NCBI GenBank assembly: GCA_017554145.1
Contig: JAFZIZ010000015.1
Span: 186,001-250,000, forward strand
DNA length: 64,000 bases
Direction of reading: 5' to 3'
From: Prevotella sp.
GTDB taxonomy: Bacteria; Bacteroidota; Bacteroidia; Bacteroidales; Bacteroidaceae
How positions within the stretch are numbered: the first letter of the stretch is position 1; every line of letters begins with the position of its first letter. Of this stretch, positions 1 through 8,908 are shown in pieces. The notes beneath the pieces were generated by a model. It was not told the DNA's origin. It ran no database searches and saw only the letters and a list, made by a program, of their open reading frames with translations. Position numbers and translations under genes: made by a program.

Positions 1-1782
1 CGTGAAGGAGAAAGAACAAAGAACATCGGCGAGTTTTCCCTTCATGTTAATCTTACCCTCAGCTACGGCACCATCGCTGACGATATGAGCAGCGATATTA
101 GAGGCTGATACGAATTTGTATTTCGCCTTGTAAACGAGGGCATCGACCTTACCGATGGGAAGTTTGCCACCCTTGACACGACGCATCTGGGCAGTACGGG
201 GTTTCGAAATGTCGAAGCGGAAACCTGCACGGCAGGCAATCGTGCCAATGTCAGGATAATCCATTGCCTTACCCAATTCGAAGGCATTGGTCTGTACATT
301 ACCACTCAAGTATTTGTTATTCTCATCCAATGCGAAGAAGAAACTCATATTTCCATGTCTCGTAGAGATAGTTCCGCGGAACTGTTCCTTTTTCCAAAGG
401 ACGTTAAACGTACCCGTATAGTTAATGTAACCCAGACTACGGAGTTGCTTCATCATGAACTTCTTGACAGGAAACAGGTTGATGATACGCTCAACGGTTA
501 CGGGATTCGTGGTCATCTTACGGACATTGAAATGGACGTTGAGTTTATATTTATCCTTCAGACCATCGACACCACCATCAGCATAGACCAGTAGTTTCTT
601 GTCGGTGGTGTTCACCACAACATCCTTAAATACCAGATTACTATCCGTTCCACTCATCTTCGTACTGAGATGGATCGGTATCTTAAACTCCTTCAGCACA
701 GGGGCAAACGGGTGAGAAATATCCGTAAGCAGGGTGGTTCCCTTGATATTAGAAGTGTGGTATTGGAACGGGATGCCTTTCTTCTTGCTGGGTAGTTGGA
801 TATCACCACTGTCGAAGTGCAGGGTCGTATTCTTCATACCGACGGTAGCATCACTTACATGTACCTTCCCGTCCTGATATTTGAACTGACAAAGTACCTG
901 AGTGATGTGGAAACCCGAGGCAAGGTCGTTCGCCTCACAATGGGTCAGTTCACCACAGACACTGTCCTTGTCGGCATGGTTGACAGCGAGTTTTATATTG
1001 GCAACGACATTCAAGTGACCATCGTCAAACCAACCACGCTTCGGCTTACCTGTCCGTTTGTGAGGCAGATGATTGTCTGTCTTATAGCGCACACTGTCGA
1101 TGCTCACCAGTCGTTGACTACCTTTCTCCTCATAGTTGATGGCATCAACCACCAATTGGTTGTCGACATGTGTAGAGTCCTTCTTCTTGATATGTACCCA
1201 CGATGTCTGCAAACGTCGGACTTTTAAGGAGTGACCGCCCAACCAACCTTTATTATAATGTGCCTCGCCCAACGAGAAGCGGCTGTCATTGTAGACTATC
1301 TCAACTTCTTCTATGTTCGCTTTGCTAAAGTCGACAGCGAGTTTAGTTTTCTTTTTCTTAGGCTTGTCGCTCTTGAAGGCATCAATCACGAACTGGTAGT
1401 TAGCAGGAGCCTCGGGCGACGGCTTATATAATTGCGCCTTCAGTCCCTTGACATTCACCTCATTAATCTTCACTTCTTGGTTTAATAGTGCCAGTATCCC
1501 TATCTCTGCTGTCAGACTCTCCATCTGCAACATCTTACGATGCTCGCGGTCTTCAACTTCCAGTCCATAGAGTTTGACGTCATCTTTGAAGAATCCGATA
1601 TGGATACTGTCTATCACTACCTTCGTTTCCAACTTCTCTGCCAACAGATCAGTAGCGTATTTCAGCAGTTTGTTCTGGACAGATGGTGTGTTGAGCGACC
1701 ACACAATAACCAATATAGCAACGAGAAGGAATCCGATGATGCCTCCTGCCACCTTCAAGATAATGATGAGGGTCCTTTTCAT
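1..1782 (-). CDS. AsmA-like envelope protein, 3' end cut by the window edge
   Basis: An open frame runs on the minus strand from ATG (1780-1782) to base 1 without a stop, giving at least 594 codons. It begins MKRTLIIILKVAGG and continues into one hydrophobic segment (about residues 4-28), followed by TPSVQNKLLKYATD and then long beta-rich sequence. This is the layout of AsmA/TamB-like proteins, which are anchored in the inner membrane and span the periplasm; family members are linked to lipid transport or outer-membrane homeostasis. The assignment rests on overall architecture, not on a catalytic motif. A -7-like box (TATTTTTG, minus strand 1815-1808) lies just upstream. The several plus-strand open frames over this stretch are shadows. 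The C-terminus lies outside the window. Confidence 0.7.
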   Translation of the reverse strand, partial: MKRTLIIILKVAGGIIGFLLVAILVIVWSLNTPSVQNKLLKYATDLLAEKLETKVVIDSIHIGFFKDDVKLYGLEVEDREHRKMLQMESLTAEIGILALLNQEVKINEVNVKGLKAQLYKPSPEAPANYQFVIDAFKSDKPKKKKTKLAVDFSKANIEEVEIVYNDSRFSLGEAHYNKGWLGGHSLKVRRLQTSWVHIKKKDSTHVDNQLVVDAINYEEKGSQRLVSIDSVRYKTDNHLPHKRTGKPKRGWFDDGHLNVVANIKLAVNHADKDSVCGELTHCEANDLASGFHITQVLCQFKYQDGKVHVSDATVGMKNTTLHFDSGDIQLPSKKKGIPFQYHTSNIKGTTLLTDISHPFAPVLKEFKIPIHLSTKMSGTDSNLVFKDVVVNTTDKKLLVYADGGVDGLKDKYKLNVHFNVRKMTTNPVTVERIINLFPVKKFMMKQLRSLGYINYTGTFNVLWKKEQFRGTISTRHGNMSFFFALDENNKYLSGNVQTNAFELGKAMDYPDIGTIACRAGFRFDISKPRTAQMRRVKGGKLPIGKVDALVYKAKYKFVSASNIAAHIVSDGAVAEGKINMKGKLADVLCSFSFT

Positions 1783-1807
1783 AAGAGAGGATTTTTAATC
1801 TACCCTG

Positions 1808-1876
1808 CAAAAATAATATTTTTATTCTATATTCTCATCTTTTTGAGATAGTTTCTGAAAATATTCCGTATATTTG
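1808..1876. promoter_or_regulatory. Divergent -7 boxes for the AsmA-like gene and the first hydrolase
   Basis: TATTTTTG on the minus strand (1815-1808) and TATATTTG on the plus strand (1869-1876) match the Bacteroidetes TAnnTTTG box. For the plus promoter a TTTG at 1842-1845 is 23 bases upstream, slightly too far, so the -33 is weak. No good -33 is seen for the minus promoter. Confidence 0.45.
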
Positions 1877-1896
1877 CAGCATCACAACGACAAATC

Positions 1897-2703
1897 ATGA
1901 GAAAAGTAACACTCCTATTCATGGCTTTCTGGCTGTGCCTCACCTCAATGCAGGCACAGGAAGACTACTTGTCGGAAAAGCTTCCTGTTAATTCCAGGGG
2001 CTATCCCTTTTGGGTGTATACGCCGAAAGACTATAAAGCCTATCAGCATATCACGCCCCTCATCATCTTCCTGCATGGTGCAAGCCTGCGCGGAACGGAT
2101 TTAAATCAAGTGTTACGCTATGGTCCCCTTGATGCCGCAAAGATGGGATTAGAGATACCTGCCTTGATTGTAGCACCACAGAATCCTAAAGGACATTGGG
2201 ATGTTCAGAAACTCAACGATATCTTGGAATGGATGAAGAAACACTATACCTTCAATCCATTACGTGTTTACGTGATAGGCATGAGTCTGGGAGGCTATGG
2301 AACACTCGACTTCGCAGGTGCTTACCCCGATAAGATTGCCGCTGCCATCGCCCTCTGTGGCGGTAGTACTCTGAGAAACTATCGCGGTTTGGGTGACTTA
2401 CCTCTCTGGATTATCCACGGTACTGCTGACAAGTCGGTGAAGATTGAAGAGTCGAAGAAAGTGGTAGACGGTATGAAGTCAATAGGTGCCGACCAGCGAC
2501 TGCGCTACGAATGGATCAATGGAGCCTCCCATGGTGACCTTGCCCGTTATTTCTACCTAACGAGTACCTACGACTGGTTGTTTATGCACACTCTCAATGA
2601 GCCTTCCCGACCTGTAGATACCTCTATCCGTATCACTGCTGACGAGCGCACAAATGCCTATCGTTCCTTTACCCGGAGGAAGGGAGAACTGAAGATGGAG
2701 TGA
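1897..2703 (+). CDS. Secreted alpha/beta hydrolase (esterase-like), paralogue 1
   Basis: A 268-residue protein with a signal peptide (residues 1-20, ending SMQA). It has an alpha/beta hydrolase fold: oxyanion region FLHGAS (58-63), nucleophile elbow GMSLGG with Ser130, Asp178 in HGTADKS and His212 in GASHGD, a complete triad. The family (predicted peptidase / dienelactone-hydrolase / PHB-depolymerase-like) contains carboxylesterases acting on feruloyl, acetyl or similar esters; the substrate here cannot be told. It has its own -7 box. It is a close paralogue of the gene at 4872-5693, with the triad at identical residue numbers, which suggests a duplication around the two genes between them. 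Confidence 0.8.
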   Translation: MRKVTLLFMAFWLCLTSMQAQEDYLSEKLPVNSRGYPFWVYTPKDYKAYQHITPLIIFLHGASLRGTDLNQVLRYGPLDAAKMGLEIPALIVAPQNPKGHWDVQKLNDILEWMKKHYTFNPLRVYVIGMSLGGYGTLDFAGAYPDKIAAAIALCGGSTLRNYRGLGDLPLWIIHGTADKSVKIEESKKVVDGMKSIGADQRLRYEWINGASHGDLARYFYLTSTYDWLFMHTLNEPSRPVDTSIRITADERTNAYRSFTRRKGELKME

Positions 2704-2780
2704 ATTCTGAAAAAGTCCTAACATTTGCACTAATTTGCTAAATATCAGCCCTTTATTGTGCATATTTTCTGAATAATGCT

Positions 2781-2788
2781 TATCTTTG
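2781..2788 (+). promoter_or_regulatory. -7 box for the rlpA-like operon
   Basis: TATCTTTG lies 27 bases before the start codon at 2816. A TTG at 2756-2758, 22 bases upstream, may serve as the -33. Confidence 0.5.
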
Positions 2789-2815
2789 CAGCGTTATTCA
2801 ATCTATTAACATCAT

Positions 2816-3301
2816 ATGTACAAGCCATTATTAATCATATTTTCTGTCATTTTGATGTGGCTACCTGCTCCTGCAAGTGCCCAACAGAAAGGAAGGGCGA
2901 CATTCTATACCCGTAAGTGGGATGGAAGAAAAACCGCCAGTGGCGAACGTCTGTATAACGATAGTCTGGTGTGTGCCCATAAGACCCATAAGTTTGGAAC
3001 ACTGCTCTTGGTGAAGAATCCTGCCAACGGTAAAGAGGTAGTGGTGAAAGTCATAGACAGAGGACCCTACGTGAAAGGGCGCATTATCGACTTGTCAATC
3101 CGTGCAGCCCGTGAGTTGGGTATCCTCAACCAAGGCGTTGCGATGGTAGAAGTGTCTGTCTATAAGAAGCCTACGGAGGTTCCTTATAAACCAGAGGAAA
3201 TACCACTCCCTGAAATAGAGATGGAGGTAACACAAGGTAATTCCATCGTACCACAATGGCAGGATTCTGTCGTAACCAATCAAAAGAAGCCTCAGCCATG
3301 A
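2816..3301 (+). CDS. RlpA-like double-psi beta-barrel protein
   Basis: A 161-residue exported protein (signal peptide about 1-22, ending ASA). It carries a single double-psi beta-barrel domain (about 25-120) with the RlpA hallmarks KTASGE, AHKTHKFGT and VKVIDRGPYVKGRIIDLS. RlpA proteins are septal-ring lytic transglycosylases or peptidoglycan-binding proteins. This one lacks the C-terminal SPOR domain and ends in a short Pro/Glu-rich tail, as in many Bacteroidetes versions. Its stop overlaps the start of the next gene (ATGA), so the two are probably co-translated. The N-terminal Cys of the lipoprotein form of RlpA is not seen. Confidence 0.85.
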   Translation: MYKPLLIIFSVILMWLPAPASAQQKGRATFYTRKWDGRKTASGERLYNDSLVCAHKTHKFGTLLLVKNPANGKEVVVKVIDRGPYVKGRIIDLSIRAARELGILNQGVAMVEVSVYKKPTEVPYKPEEIPLPEIEMEVTQGNSIVPQWQDSVVTNQKKPQP

Positions 3302-4875
3302 TGAGAAAAGGAGTGTGGTATGCTTTTACGGCATTGGCCATGATACTGACAGAGTGTACGGGAGGAAAGACTCCAGCCTCTGACCTTACGGATTCGACAG
3401 TGACGGAAGACGTCCCTGTCGAACAACTTTTCTTGCCAGATACGAGTTATGCGTCTGTTGCTGTAATTACTTTTGTCATAGAGGATGAGGACTCTGTTGC
3501 GGCACCCTTGAAGGATTTAGACGATCGTTATGAGAAAGCCAATGGCATATTTGCCTTCCGTAAAAACCTCCGTCGTGATGCCAGTTATGGAGGTCGTGTG
3601 AAGGGAACCCCCAGTCAGGTAGAAATTGCCTGGGCTTTTGAGACGGCTTACGATACAACGCATACGAAATTCGGAACATGGGGCGGCGGTTCCGGTTGGA
3701 CAGGACAGCCTCTCTACGTGAACTGGACAGACGAGCAACAGGCAGCTTTCAAGAAATCCTCTCATGGACTGACGGCAGATTTCGGACCTGAAGAGATTAT
3801 TGTGGGTTCGCTCTGCGGCAAAGGTTATTTCATCAATTACCAGACAGGTAAGGCTTCCCGCCAACCATTGGACTTAGGGAATGTGGTAAAGGGAACGGTA
3901 TCGCTCGATCCCGAGTTCTATAACCTTTATGTAGGACAGGGTGTGCCCCGTCAAGCAGGACCTTTCGGTTGTCAGGTTTTCGATCTGTTGAAGCACGAAC
4001 GCACTTTCTTCTTCGGTCCCGACCCCAAGGCATGGCGAGGATGGAATGCCTTCGACTCGAATGCGATTGTGGTGGGTGGCTATCTTTTCTGGTGTGGTGA
4101 GAATAGCAGCCTGTATAAATACGAGCGCAGTCAGGGTACGTTACGTCGTGTTAGCGTACTACGCTATCGTGTGAAAGGTATCGCTCCTGGCATTGAGTCG
4201 AGCCTGTGTGTCTATCGTAACTACGGCTATTTCTCTGATAATCGGGGTAATGTCATCTGCATCAACCTGAACACGATGAAGCCCGTATGGTATTATGACA
4301 ACCACGACGATTCCGACGGTACGATGGTTTGTCGGGAAGAGGGCGGTGTTCCTTATCTTTATACGGCCTGTGAGGTGGATAAACAAGGCGATTCGGGTAT
4401 CTGTCATTTCGTAAAACTCAATGGTCTGAATGGTGAACGTGTCTGGGAACAGAATATCCCCTGTAAACGTATCAATCTGCCTGGCAAGACGCTCGACGGT
4501 GGTATGTATGCCAGTCCACTGATGGGTAGTGGTGACTGTTCGAATATTCTTTTTGCCAATGTCTGTCGCAATGGTGCTGCTAAGTCGGCAGGTGAGTTAG
4601 TGGCTTTCAACACGAAAGACGGCAAGATTCTCTATACCGTTCCCTATCATCAGTTTGCATGGTCTTCACCCGTCGGTTTTCTGAACGAGAAGAACGAACT
4701 GTTCGTCTTCACAGGTGATGCCTCTGGTATCATCCGCATCATCCGTGGCAAGACAGGTGAGGTGGTTTGTCAGAAAGTAGTAGGCTCAAATTTCGAGTCT
4801 TCCCCCGTTGTGATTGGTAATTCGGCAGTAGTAGGCTGTCGCGGTAATAAAATCTATAAATTCGTAATCCAATGA
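3298..4875 (+). CDS. PQQ-type beta-propeller lipoprotein
   Basis: The chosen start is the ATG at 3298, overlapping the preceding stop; 3301 is also possible. The frame extends upstream to 3256, but that part is inside rlpA. The 525-residue product starts MMRKGVWYAFTALAMILTEC, a hydrophobic segment ending in a Cys that could be a weak lipobox. The rest has repeats in the style of PQQ-binding-like (BamB-like) beta-propellers, for example GNVICINLNTMKPVWYYD, GERVWEQN and GELVAFNTKDGKILYTVP. No quinone-binding catalytic residues are obvious, so a scaffold or sensor role is as likely as an enzyme. It overlaps the next hydrolase gene by four bases, so rlpA-like, propeller and hydrolase 2 form one operon. 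Confidence 0.7.
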   Translation: MMRKGVWYAFTALAMILTECTGGKTPASDLTDSTVTEDVPVEQLFLPDTSYASVAVITFVIEDEDSVAAPLKDLDDRYEKANGIFAFRKNLRRDASYGGRVKGTPSQVEIAWAFETAYDTTHTKFGTWGGGSGWTGQPLYVNWTDEQQAAFKKSSHGLTADFGPEEIIVGSLCGKGYFINYQTGKASRQPLDLGNVVKGTVSLDPEFYNLYVGQGVPRQAGPFGCQVFDLLKHERTFFFGPDPKAWRGWNAFDSNAIVVGGYLFWCGENSSLYKYERSQGTLRRVSVLRYRVKGIAPGIESSLCVYRNYGYFSDNRGNVICINLNTMKPVWYYDNHDDSDGTMVCREEGGVPYLYTACEVDKQGDSGICHFVKLNGLNGERVWEQNIPCKRINLPGKTLDGGMYASPLMGSGDCSNILFANVCRNGAAKSAGELVAFNTKDGKILYTVPYHQFAWSSPVGFLNEKNELFVFTGDASGIIRIIRGKTGEVVCQKVVGSNFESSPVVIGNSAVVGCRGNKIYKFVIQ

Positions 4876-5693
4876 AAAAAAGTCTCATAGTTTGCATCCT
4901 TCTCATCTCTTCCCTCTTACATCTGAGTGCACAGTACGATCTGCTCTCTGCAAAGAAGAATGTTATCAAAGGAAATTACAATTTCTGGGTGTACACCCCA
5001 GAAGAGTATTACTATACACAAGAGAGCACCCCGTTGATTTTCTTCTTGCATGGTGCCAGTCTTTGTGGGCACGACTTGAATCGCGTGCTACGCTATGGGT
5101 CTATTGATGCCGCCAAGATGGGACTGATGATTCCTGCGTTGATTGTGGCTCCGCAAAACCCAGGCGGATCATGGAATCCCCATAAACTCAATGAGATACT
5201 GGAATGGATGAAACAGCACTACGTCTTCGATGAGACAAGAGTGTATGTATTAGGCATGAGCTTGGGCGGTTATGGGACTATCGACTTCGCAGGTACTTAT
5301 CCCGACAAGATAGCGGCAGCCATTGCCTTGTGTGGGGGTGCTACAATTAAGGACTATCGCGGATTGGGTGAACTGCCCCTATGGATTGTACATGGAACTG
5401 CCGACCGTGCGGTGTCTGTGAAGGAATCACAGAAGATCGTGACAGGCATGAAGACCTTAGGTATCACCAGCCGTCTGCGATATGACTGGTTGGCTGGTGC
5501 CTCACATGGTGCCCTTGCCCGTTTCTTCTATACCAGCAAGACCTATGAGTGGTTGTTCCAACATACCCTAAAAGACCCGTGGCGTCCTGTCAATACCACC
5601 ATTGATATTACGAAAAGTGACCTATCCAACGCCTATCGTGAGTTCCAACATCGCACCGATCAGTTGGAGAGAGAACTGGATAGTGAACGATAA
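4872..5693 (+). CDS. Secreted alpha/beta hydrolase (esterase-like), paralogue 2
   Basis: A 273-residue protein with a signal peptide (1-20, ending HLSA). The elbow GMSLGG (Ser130), Asp178 in HGTADRA and His212 in GASHGA give the same triad at the same positions as the gene at 1897-2703. The paralogues match over almost their whole length, including FLHGAS, QVLRYG/RVLRYG, PALIVAPQNP and SLGGYGT. The start codon overlaps the propeller gene stop (ATGA). The neighbours suggest a role at the cell envelope; the ester substrate is unknown. Confidence 0.8.
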   Translation: MKKSLIVCILLISSLLHLSAQYDLLSAKKNVIKGNYNFWVYTPEEYYYTQESTPLIFFLHGASLCGHDLNRVLRYGSIDAAKMGLMIPALIVAPQNPGGSWNPHKLNEILEWMKQHYVFDETRVYVLGMSLGGYGTIDFAGTYPDKIAAAIALCGGATIKDYRGLGELPLWIVHGTADRAVSVKESQKIVTGMKTLGITSRLRYDWLAGASHGALARFFYTSKTYEWLFQHTLKDPWRPVNTTIDITKSDLSNAYREFQHRTDQLERELDSER

Positions 5694-5730
5694 TTTTTCA
5701 TCTTTCATCATTTATCTGTCATTTTTTTAG

Positions 5731-5738
5731 TACCTTTG
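5731..5738 (+). promoter_or_regulatory. -7 box for the acetylation-type operon
   Basis: TACCTTTG lies 22 bases before the ATG at 5761. No convincing -33 is seen. The upstream bases (5697-5728) are a T-rich run of TTTCATC-type units. Confidence 0.5.
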
Positions 5739-5760
5739 CACCCGTTTTAAGTGTAACCTC

Positions 5761-6459
5761 ATGATGAAAAGAATCGGAATGACAATGATGTTAGTGTTGT
5801 GTGGCTTCATCGCCATACATGCACAACAGTCGCTGCATGTTGTCATGCTGGGTGATTCCAATACATTCATCGGCGGCGACGACTGTAGTAAGCCGCAGGG
5901 TTGGAACAAGTGGTTCAAGGACTTGATGAATCCTCTTTCCTGTCGCAGTTATGCCCGTAGTGGTGCCACGTGGACAGAGACACCGAATACGGTCTATGAC
6001 ATCAAGGAATATACAGAGGTGCTGAGTGACAATAATGTCATCTATAATCAAGTCAGTCGTCTATTGGCTGACGTCTTCGACGCCAAGACACAACCGATTC
6101 CCGACCTGATACTCATCATGGCAGGCACCAACGACTTGTGGTTTGCCAACAAACGTCCAGAGCCGTTTCCCAAATATATCCGTCAGAACTGTGAGATGCT
6201 GAAGGAGGCTTTCCCCAAGGCACGTATCGTACTGATTACCCCTCCCCCGTTTACGAAAGTATCAAAGGAAGTACAACATCAGGCGGCAGCGACGATTGAA
6301 CAGAGCGGAAAAGAACTGCAGGTGGATGTCATCCGATTGGATCAGACCACCATCTTTCAGGGCAACGGCAATTTCAAGGACGGTGTTCATACGACCATCA
6401 AGGGTGCTCAGGTGTTAGGAAAATATATTTATGAACAAGTAGAGGCTCTCCTCTCCTAA
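5761..6459 (+). CDS. Secreted SGNH/GDSL hydrolase
   Basis: A 232-residue exported protein (signal peptide about 1-21, ending HAQ). It shows the SGNH blocks: VMLGDSNTF (block I, Ser33), the Asn block in IMAGTNDLWF (about residue 120) and DGVHTT with the Asp/His pair near the C-terminus (about 208-211). Family members are esterases or acetyl-esterases acting on lipids, glycans or peptidoglycan. It leads an operon with an MBOAT O-acyltransferase and two AlgX/AlgJ-like proteins, so removal or transfer of O-acetyl groups on an exported glycan is the likeliest role. This is inference from context. Confidence 0.8.
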   Translation: MMKRIGMTMMLVLCGFIAIHAQQSLHVVMLGDSNTFIGGDDCSKPQGWNKWFKDLMNPLSCRSYARSGATWTETPNTVYDIKEYTEVLSDNNVIYNQVSRLLADVFDAKTQPIPDLILIMAGTNDLWFANKRPEPFPKYIRQNCEMLKEAFPKARIVLITPPPFTKVSKEVQHQAAATIEQSGKELQVDVIRLDQTTIFQGNGNFKDGVHTTIKGAQVLGKYIYEQVEALLS

Positions 6460-6471
6460 TAGATTGGTGTT

Positions 6472-7914
6472 ATGGTTTTCTCAGATTTGTTCTTTCTCTT
6501 CGTCTTCCTTCCCACTTTCCTGTTGAGTTATCTCGCAGCGATGTGGGTAGACCGTCAGTGGCTGTCGACGACGGAGAGAAAGAGTAACCAAGCCAAGAAT
6601 CTGATACTAGTATGCTTCTCCCTCATCTTTTATGCATGGGGCGAACCTGTCTATGTGTTCCTCATGCTCTTCTGCGTGTTGGTCAACTATCTGGCAGGCT
6701 TGATAATCGACCGTTCGGATCGCCATCGGAAAATGGCATTGGTGATGGGATTGGTTGCTAATATCGCCATTCTGGGTACGTTCAAATATCTGGGTTTCCT
6801 TGCCCAATGTCTGTGTGATGTGGGCGTCCCAGTATCTGTTCCTACCATTGCCCTGCCGATTGGTATCAGTTTCTATACCTTCCAGTCGATATCCTATCTG
6901 GTGGATGTTTATCGGAAGGAGTCGCCTGTACAGCGTCGCTTCCCAGACTTGCTGCTATATATCTCGATGTTCCCACAATTGATAGCTGGTCCTATTGTGC
7001 GTTATGGTACGATTGCTGAGGAGATACACAAGCGTCAGGTGACGGCAGAGGATTTTGCAGATGGCATCTATCGCTTTTTGATAGGATTGGGTAAGAAGGT
7101 TATCCTCGCCAATCAGTTGTCGGAGATTTCCGATCAATTTTTGGTGAACGGCCTCAATTCCCTGACTACAGCAGGTGCATGGATTGGTATTGTTGCTTTC
7201 ACTTTGCTGATATATTTCGATTTCTCTGGTTATTCTGATATGGCCATCGGTTTGGGACGCTGTCTCGGCTTCCATTTCAAAGAGAATTTCCGTCATCCTT
7301 ATTGTTGTAACTCCATTACCGACTTCTGGCGTCGCTGGCATATCTCGTTAGGTAGTTTTTTCCGCGATTATGTTTACATCCCATTAGGAGGCAACCGTCA
7401 ACATCAGGCAGTGAATATTCTTGTGGTATGGTTCCTAACGGGTATGTGGCATGGAGCCAGTTGGAACTTCATCATCTGGGGTGTCTACTTCGGACTGATA
7501 GTGATGATAGAGAAATATACGTTACTGAAGGTTCACGATCGTATTCCTGCGGTTTTCTTGCATATCTATAGCATGCTGCTTGTGGTGGCAGGTTGGGGAA
7601 TCTTCTACTTTGATAACTTCCAGCAGATGGTAGTATTCTTTCAGGCGTTCTTCGGTAATACGGCATCGCTCTATGACTTTGTCGACGAGAGTGCCTTGCT
7701 GAACAATTTCTGGTTATGGATTGTCGCCTTGTTCTTCTGCTTGCCCATCCGTACCACCGTTGCTGATTGGTTTGACCGTTGGTTGGGCGATTCCTCTGTG
7801 AAGACTTTCCTATTCTTCACGTCAAGGGTGGTTATCTCTTTGGGTATTTTGATACTCAGCACAGCTTTGTTGGTAGGTGCAACGAATAATGCGTTTATTT
7901 ACACAAGATTCTGA
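6472..7914 (+). CDS. MBOAT-family O-acyltransferase (AlgI/DltB-like)
   Basis: A 480-residue polytopic membrane protein starting MVFSDLFFLFVFLP, with many hydrophobic segments. It carries the MBOAT signature: SITDFWRRWHISLGSFFRDY (around His290), YIPLGGNR and FLTGMWHGASWNF with the conserved His327. AlgI-type enzymes move acetyl groups from the cytoplasm across the inner membrane to an acceptor protein in the periplasm, which then acetylates a polysaccharide. It sits 12 bases after the SGNH gene and just before two DHHW proteins that could be those acceptor proteins. The family call is secure; the polysaccharide is unknown. Confidence 0.9.
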   Translation: MVFSDLFFLFVFLPTFLLSYLAAMWVDRQWLSTTERKSNQAKNLILVCFSLIFYAWGEPVYVFLMLFCVLVNYLAGLIIDRSDRHRKMALVMGLVANIAILGTFKYLGFLAQCLCDVGVPVSVPTIALPIGISFYTFQSISYLVDVYRKESPVQRRFPDLLLYISMFPQLIAGPIVRYGTIAEEIHKRQVTAEDFADGIYRFLIGLGKKVILANQLSEISDQFLVNGLNSLTTAGAWIGIVAFTLLIYFDFSGYSDMAIGLGRCLGFHFKENFRHPYCCNSITDFWRRWHISLGSFFRDYVYIPLGGNRQHQAVNILVVWFLTGMWHGASWNFIIWGVYFGLIVMIEKYTLLKVHDRIPAVFLHIYSMLLVVAGWGIFYFDNFQQMVVFFQAFFGNTASLYDFVDESALLNNFWLWIVALFFCLPIRTTVADWFDRWLGDSSVKTFLFFTSRVVISLGILILSTALLVGATNNAFIYTRF

Positions 7915-7918
7915 CGTT

Positions 7919-8908
7919 ATGAAGAAAATACTATATTTCCTGTTAATCCTTATACCCTTACAAATGTTTGCAGAGCAGGCCCGCTTGACACGTTCAGGTA
8001 TCATCATTGTGGGGACAGGCGATAGTGTGAGGGCTTTCGAACCGTTCCGTGGTACATTGGAAGGGGGGACAGGTTATGCGGATGCCGTCAACAGATACAA
8101 ACAGACCTTTGGTGATGCTGTTAATGTCTATTGTATGATTATTCCTACGGCAGTGGCAATCTATTGTCCTGAGGAAGCGAAAGAATGGACTAAAGACCAA
8201 CGAGCAACGGTGCGTAACATCTACGCTCATCTGTCAAAATCCGTCAAGGTCATTGACTTATTCGACACGATGGATGCACATGCAAAGGAAGATATTTATT
8301 CCCGTACCGATCATCATTGGGCTCCCCTGGGTGCCTACTATGCCGCCCAGCAATTTGCACAACAGGCAGGACTACCCTTTGCTGATTTATCGAAATATGA
8401 GAAGCATGTGATTCACGACTATGTGGGAACGATGTATCGCTTTTCTCGTGACCCAGCAGTGAAGAATGCTCCTGAGGATTTCGTCTACTACATCCCCAAG
8501 GGTGTTGACTATACTACCACGTATATTCGCTATACCCTCGGTAAGAATAAGAAAGTGGTTAGCGAGAAAGAGCCTGAGGAAGGGAATTTCTTCTATACTT
8601 ATTCCGACGGGAGCAGTGCTGCCTATCTGACCTTCATGCATGGTGACACGAATACGACAAGGGTTAAGACCTCTACGCATAACGGTCGTCGCCTACTGAT
8701 ACTCAAAGACAGTTACGGCAATGCCATTCCTGCCTTTCTTTTCCACTCCTTCGAGGAGATTCATGTGGTGGACTGTCGTTATTTCACGAAAAATATCGTG
8801 CATTATGTCGAAAAGAACGACATCACCGACATTCTCTTTGCCAACAATGCTGGACATGCTTATTCCGCAACCACTCATAAAGCCTATAACTGTTATTTGG
8901 AGCAATGA
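7919..8908 (+). CDS. AlgX/AlgJ-like (DHHW) acetyltransferase, short form
   Basis: The start is placed at 7919 (MKKILYFLLILIPLQ), just after the MBOAT stop, because it opens a signal peptide; the frame extends back to 7877 inside the MBOAT gene. The 329-residue product has the Asp-x-His motif in RTDHHWAPLG (D131, H133) and a Ser in LKDSYGN (S265), the SGNH-like triad arrangement of AlgX/AlgJ. Compared with the next gene it lacks the N-terminal membrane-anchor and linker region (about 130 residues) but aligns with it over the rest. Its stop overlaps the next start (ATGA). Probable job: periplasmic O-acetylation with the MBOAT partner. Confidence 0.75.
   Translation: MKKILYFLLILIPLQMFAEQARLTRSGIIIVGTGDSVRAFEPFRGTLEGGTGYADAVNRYKQTFGDAVNVYCMIIPTAVAIYCPEEAKEWTKDQRATVRNIYAHLSKSVKVIDLFDTMDAHAKEDIYSRTDHHWAPLGAYYAAQQFAQQAGLPFADLSKYEKHVIHDYVGTMYRFSRDPAVKNAPEDFVYYIPKGVDYTTTYIRYTLGKNKKVVSEKEPEEGNFFYTYSDGSSAAYLTFMHGDTNTTRVKTSTHNGRRLLILKDSYGNAIPAFLFHSFEEIHVVDCRYFTKNIVHYVEKNDITDILFANNAGHAYSATTHKAYNCYLEQ

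Noticed and set aside
355-1851. Several plus-strand open frames of 66-143 codons
   Set aside because: They are shadows of the minus-strand AsmA-like frame, which has a signal-anchor start and protein-like composition throughout.
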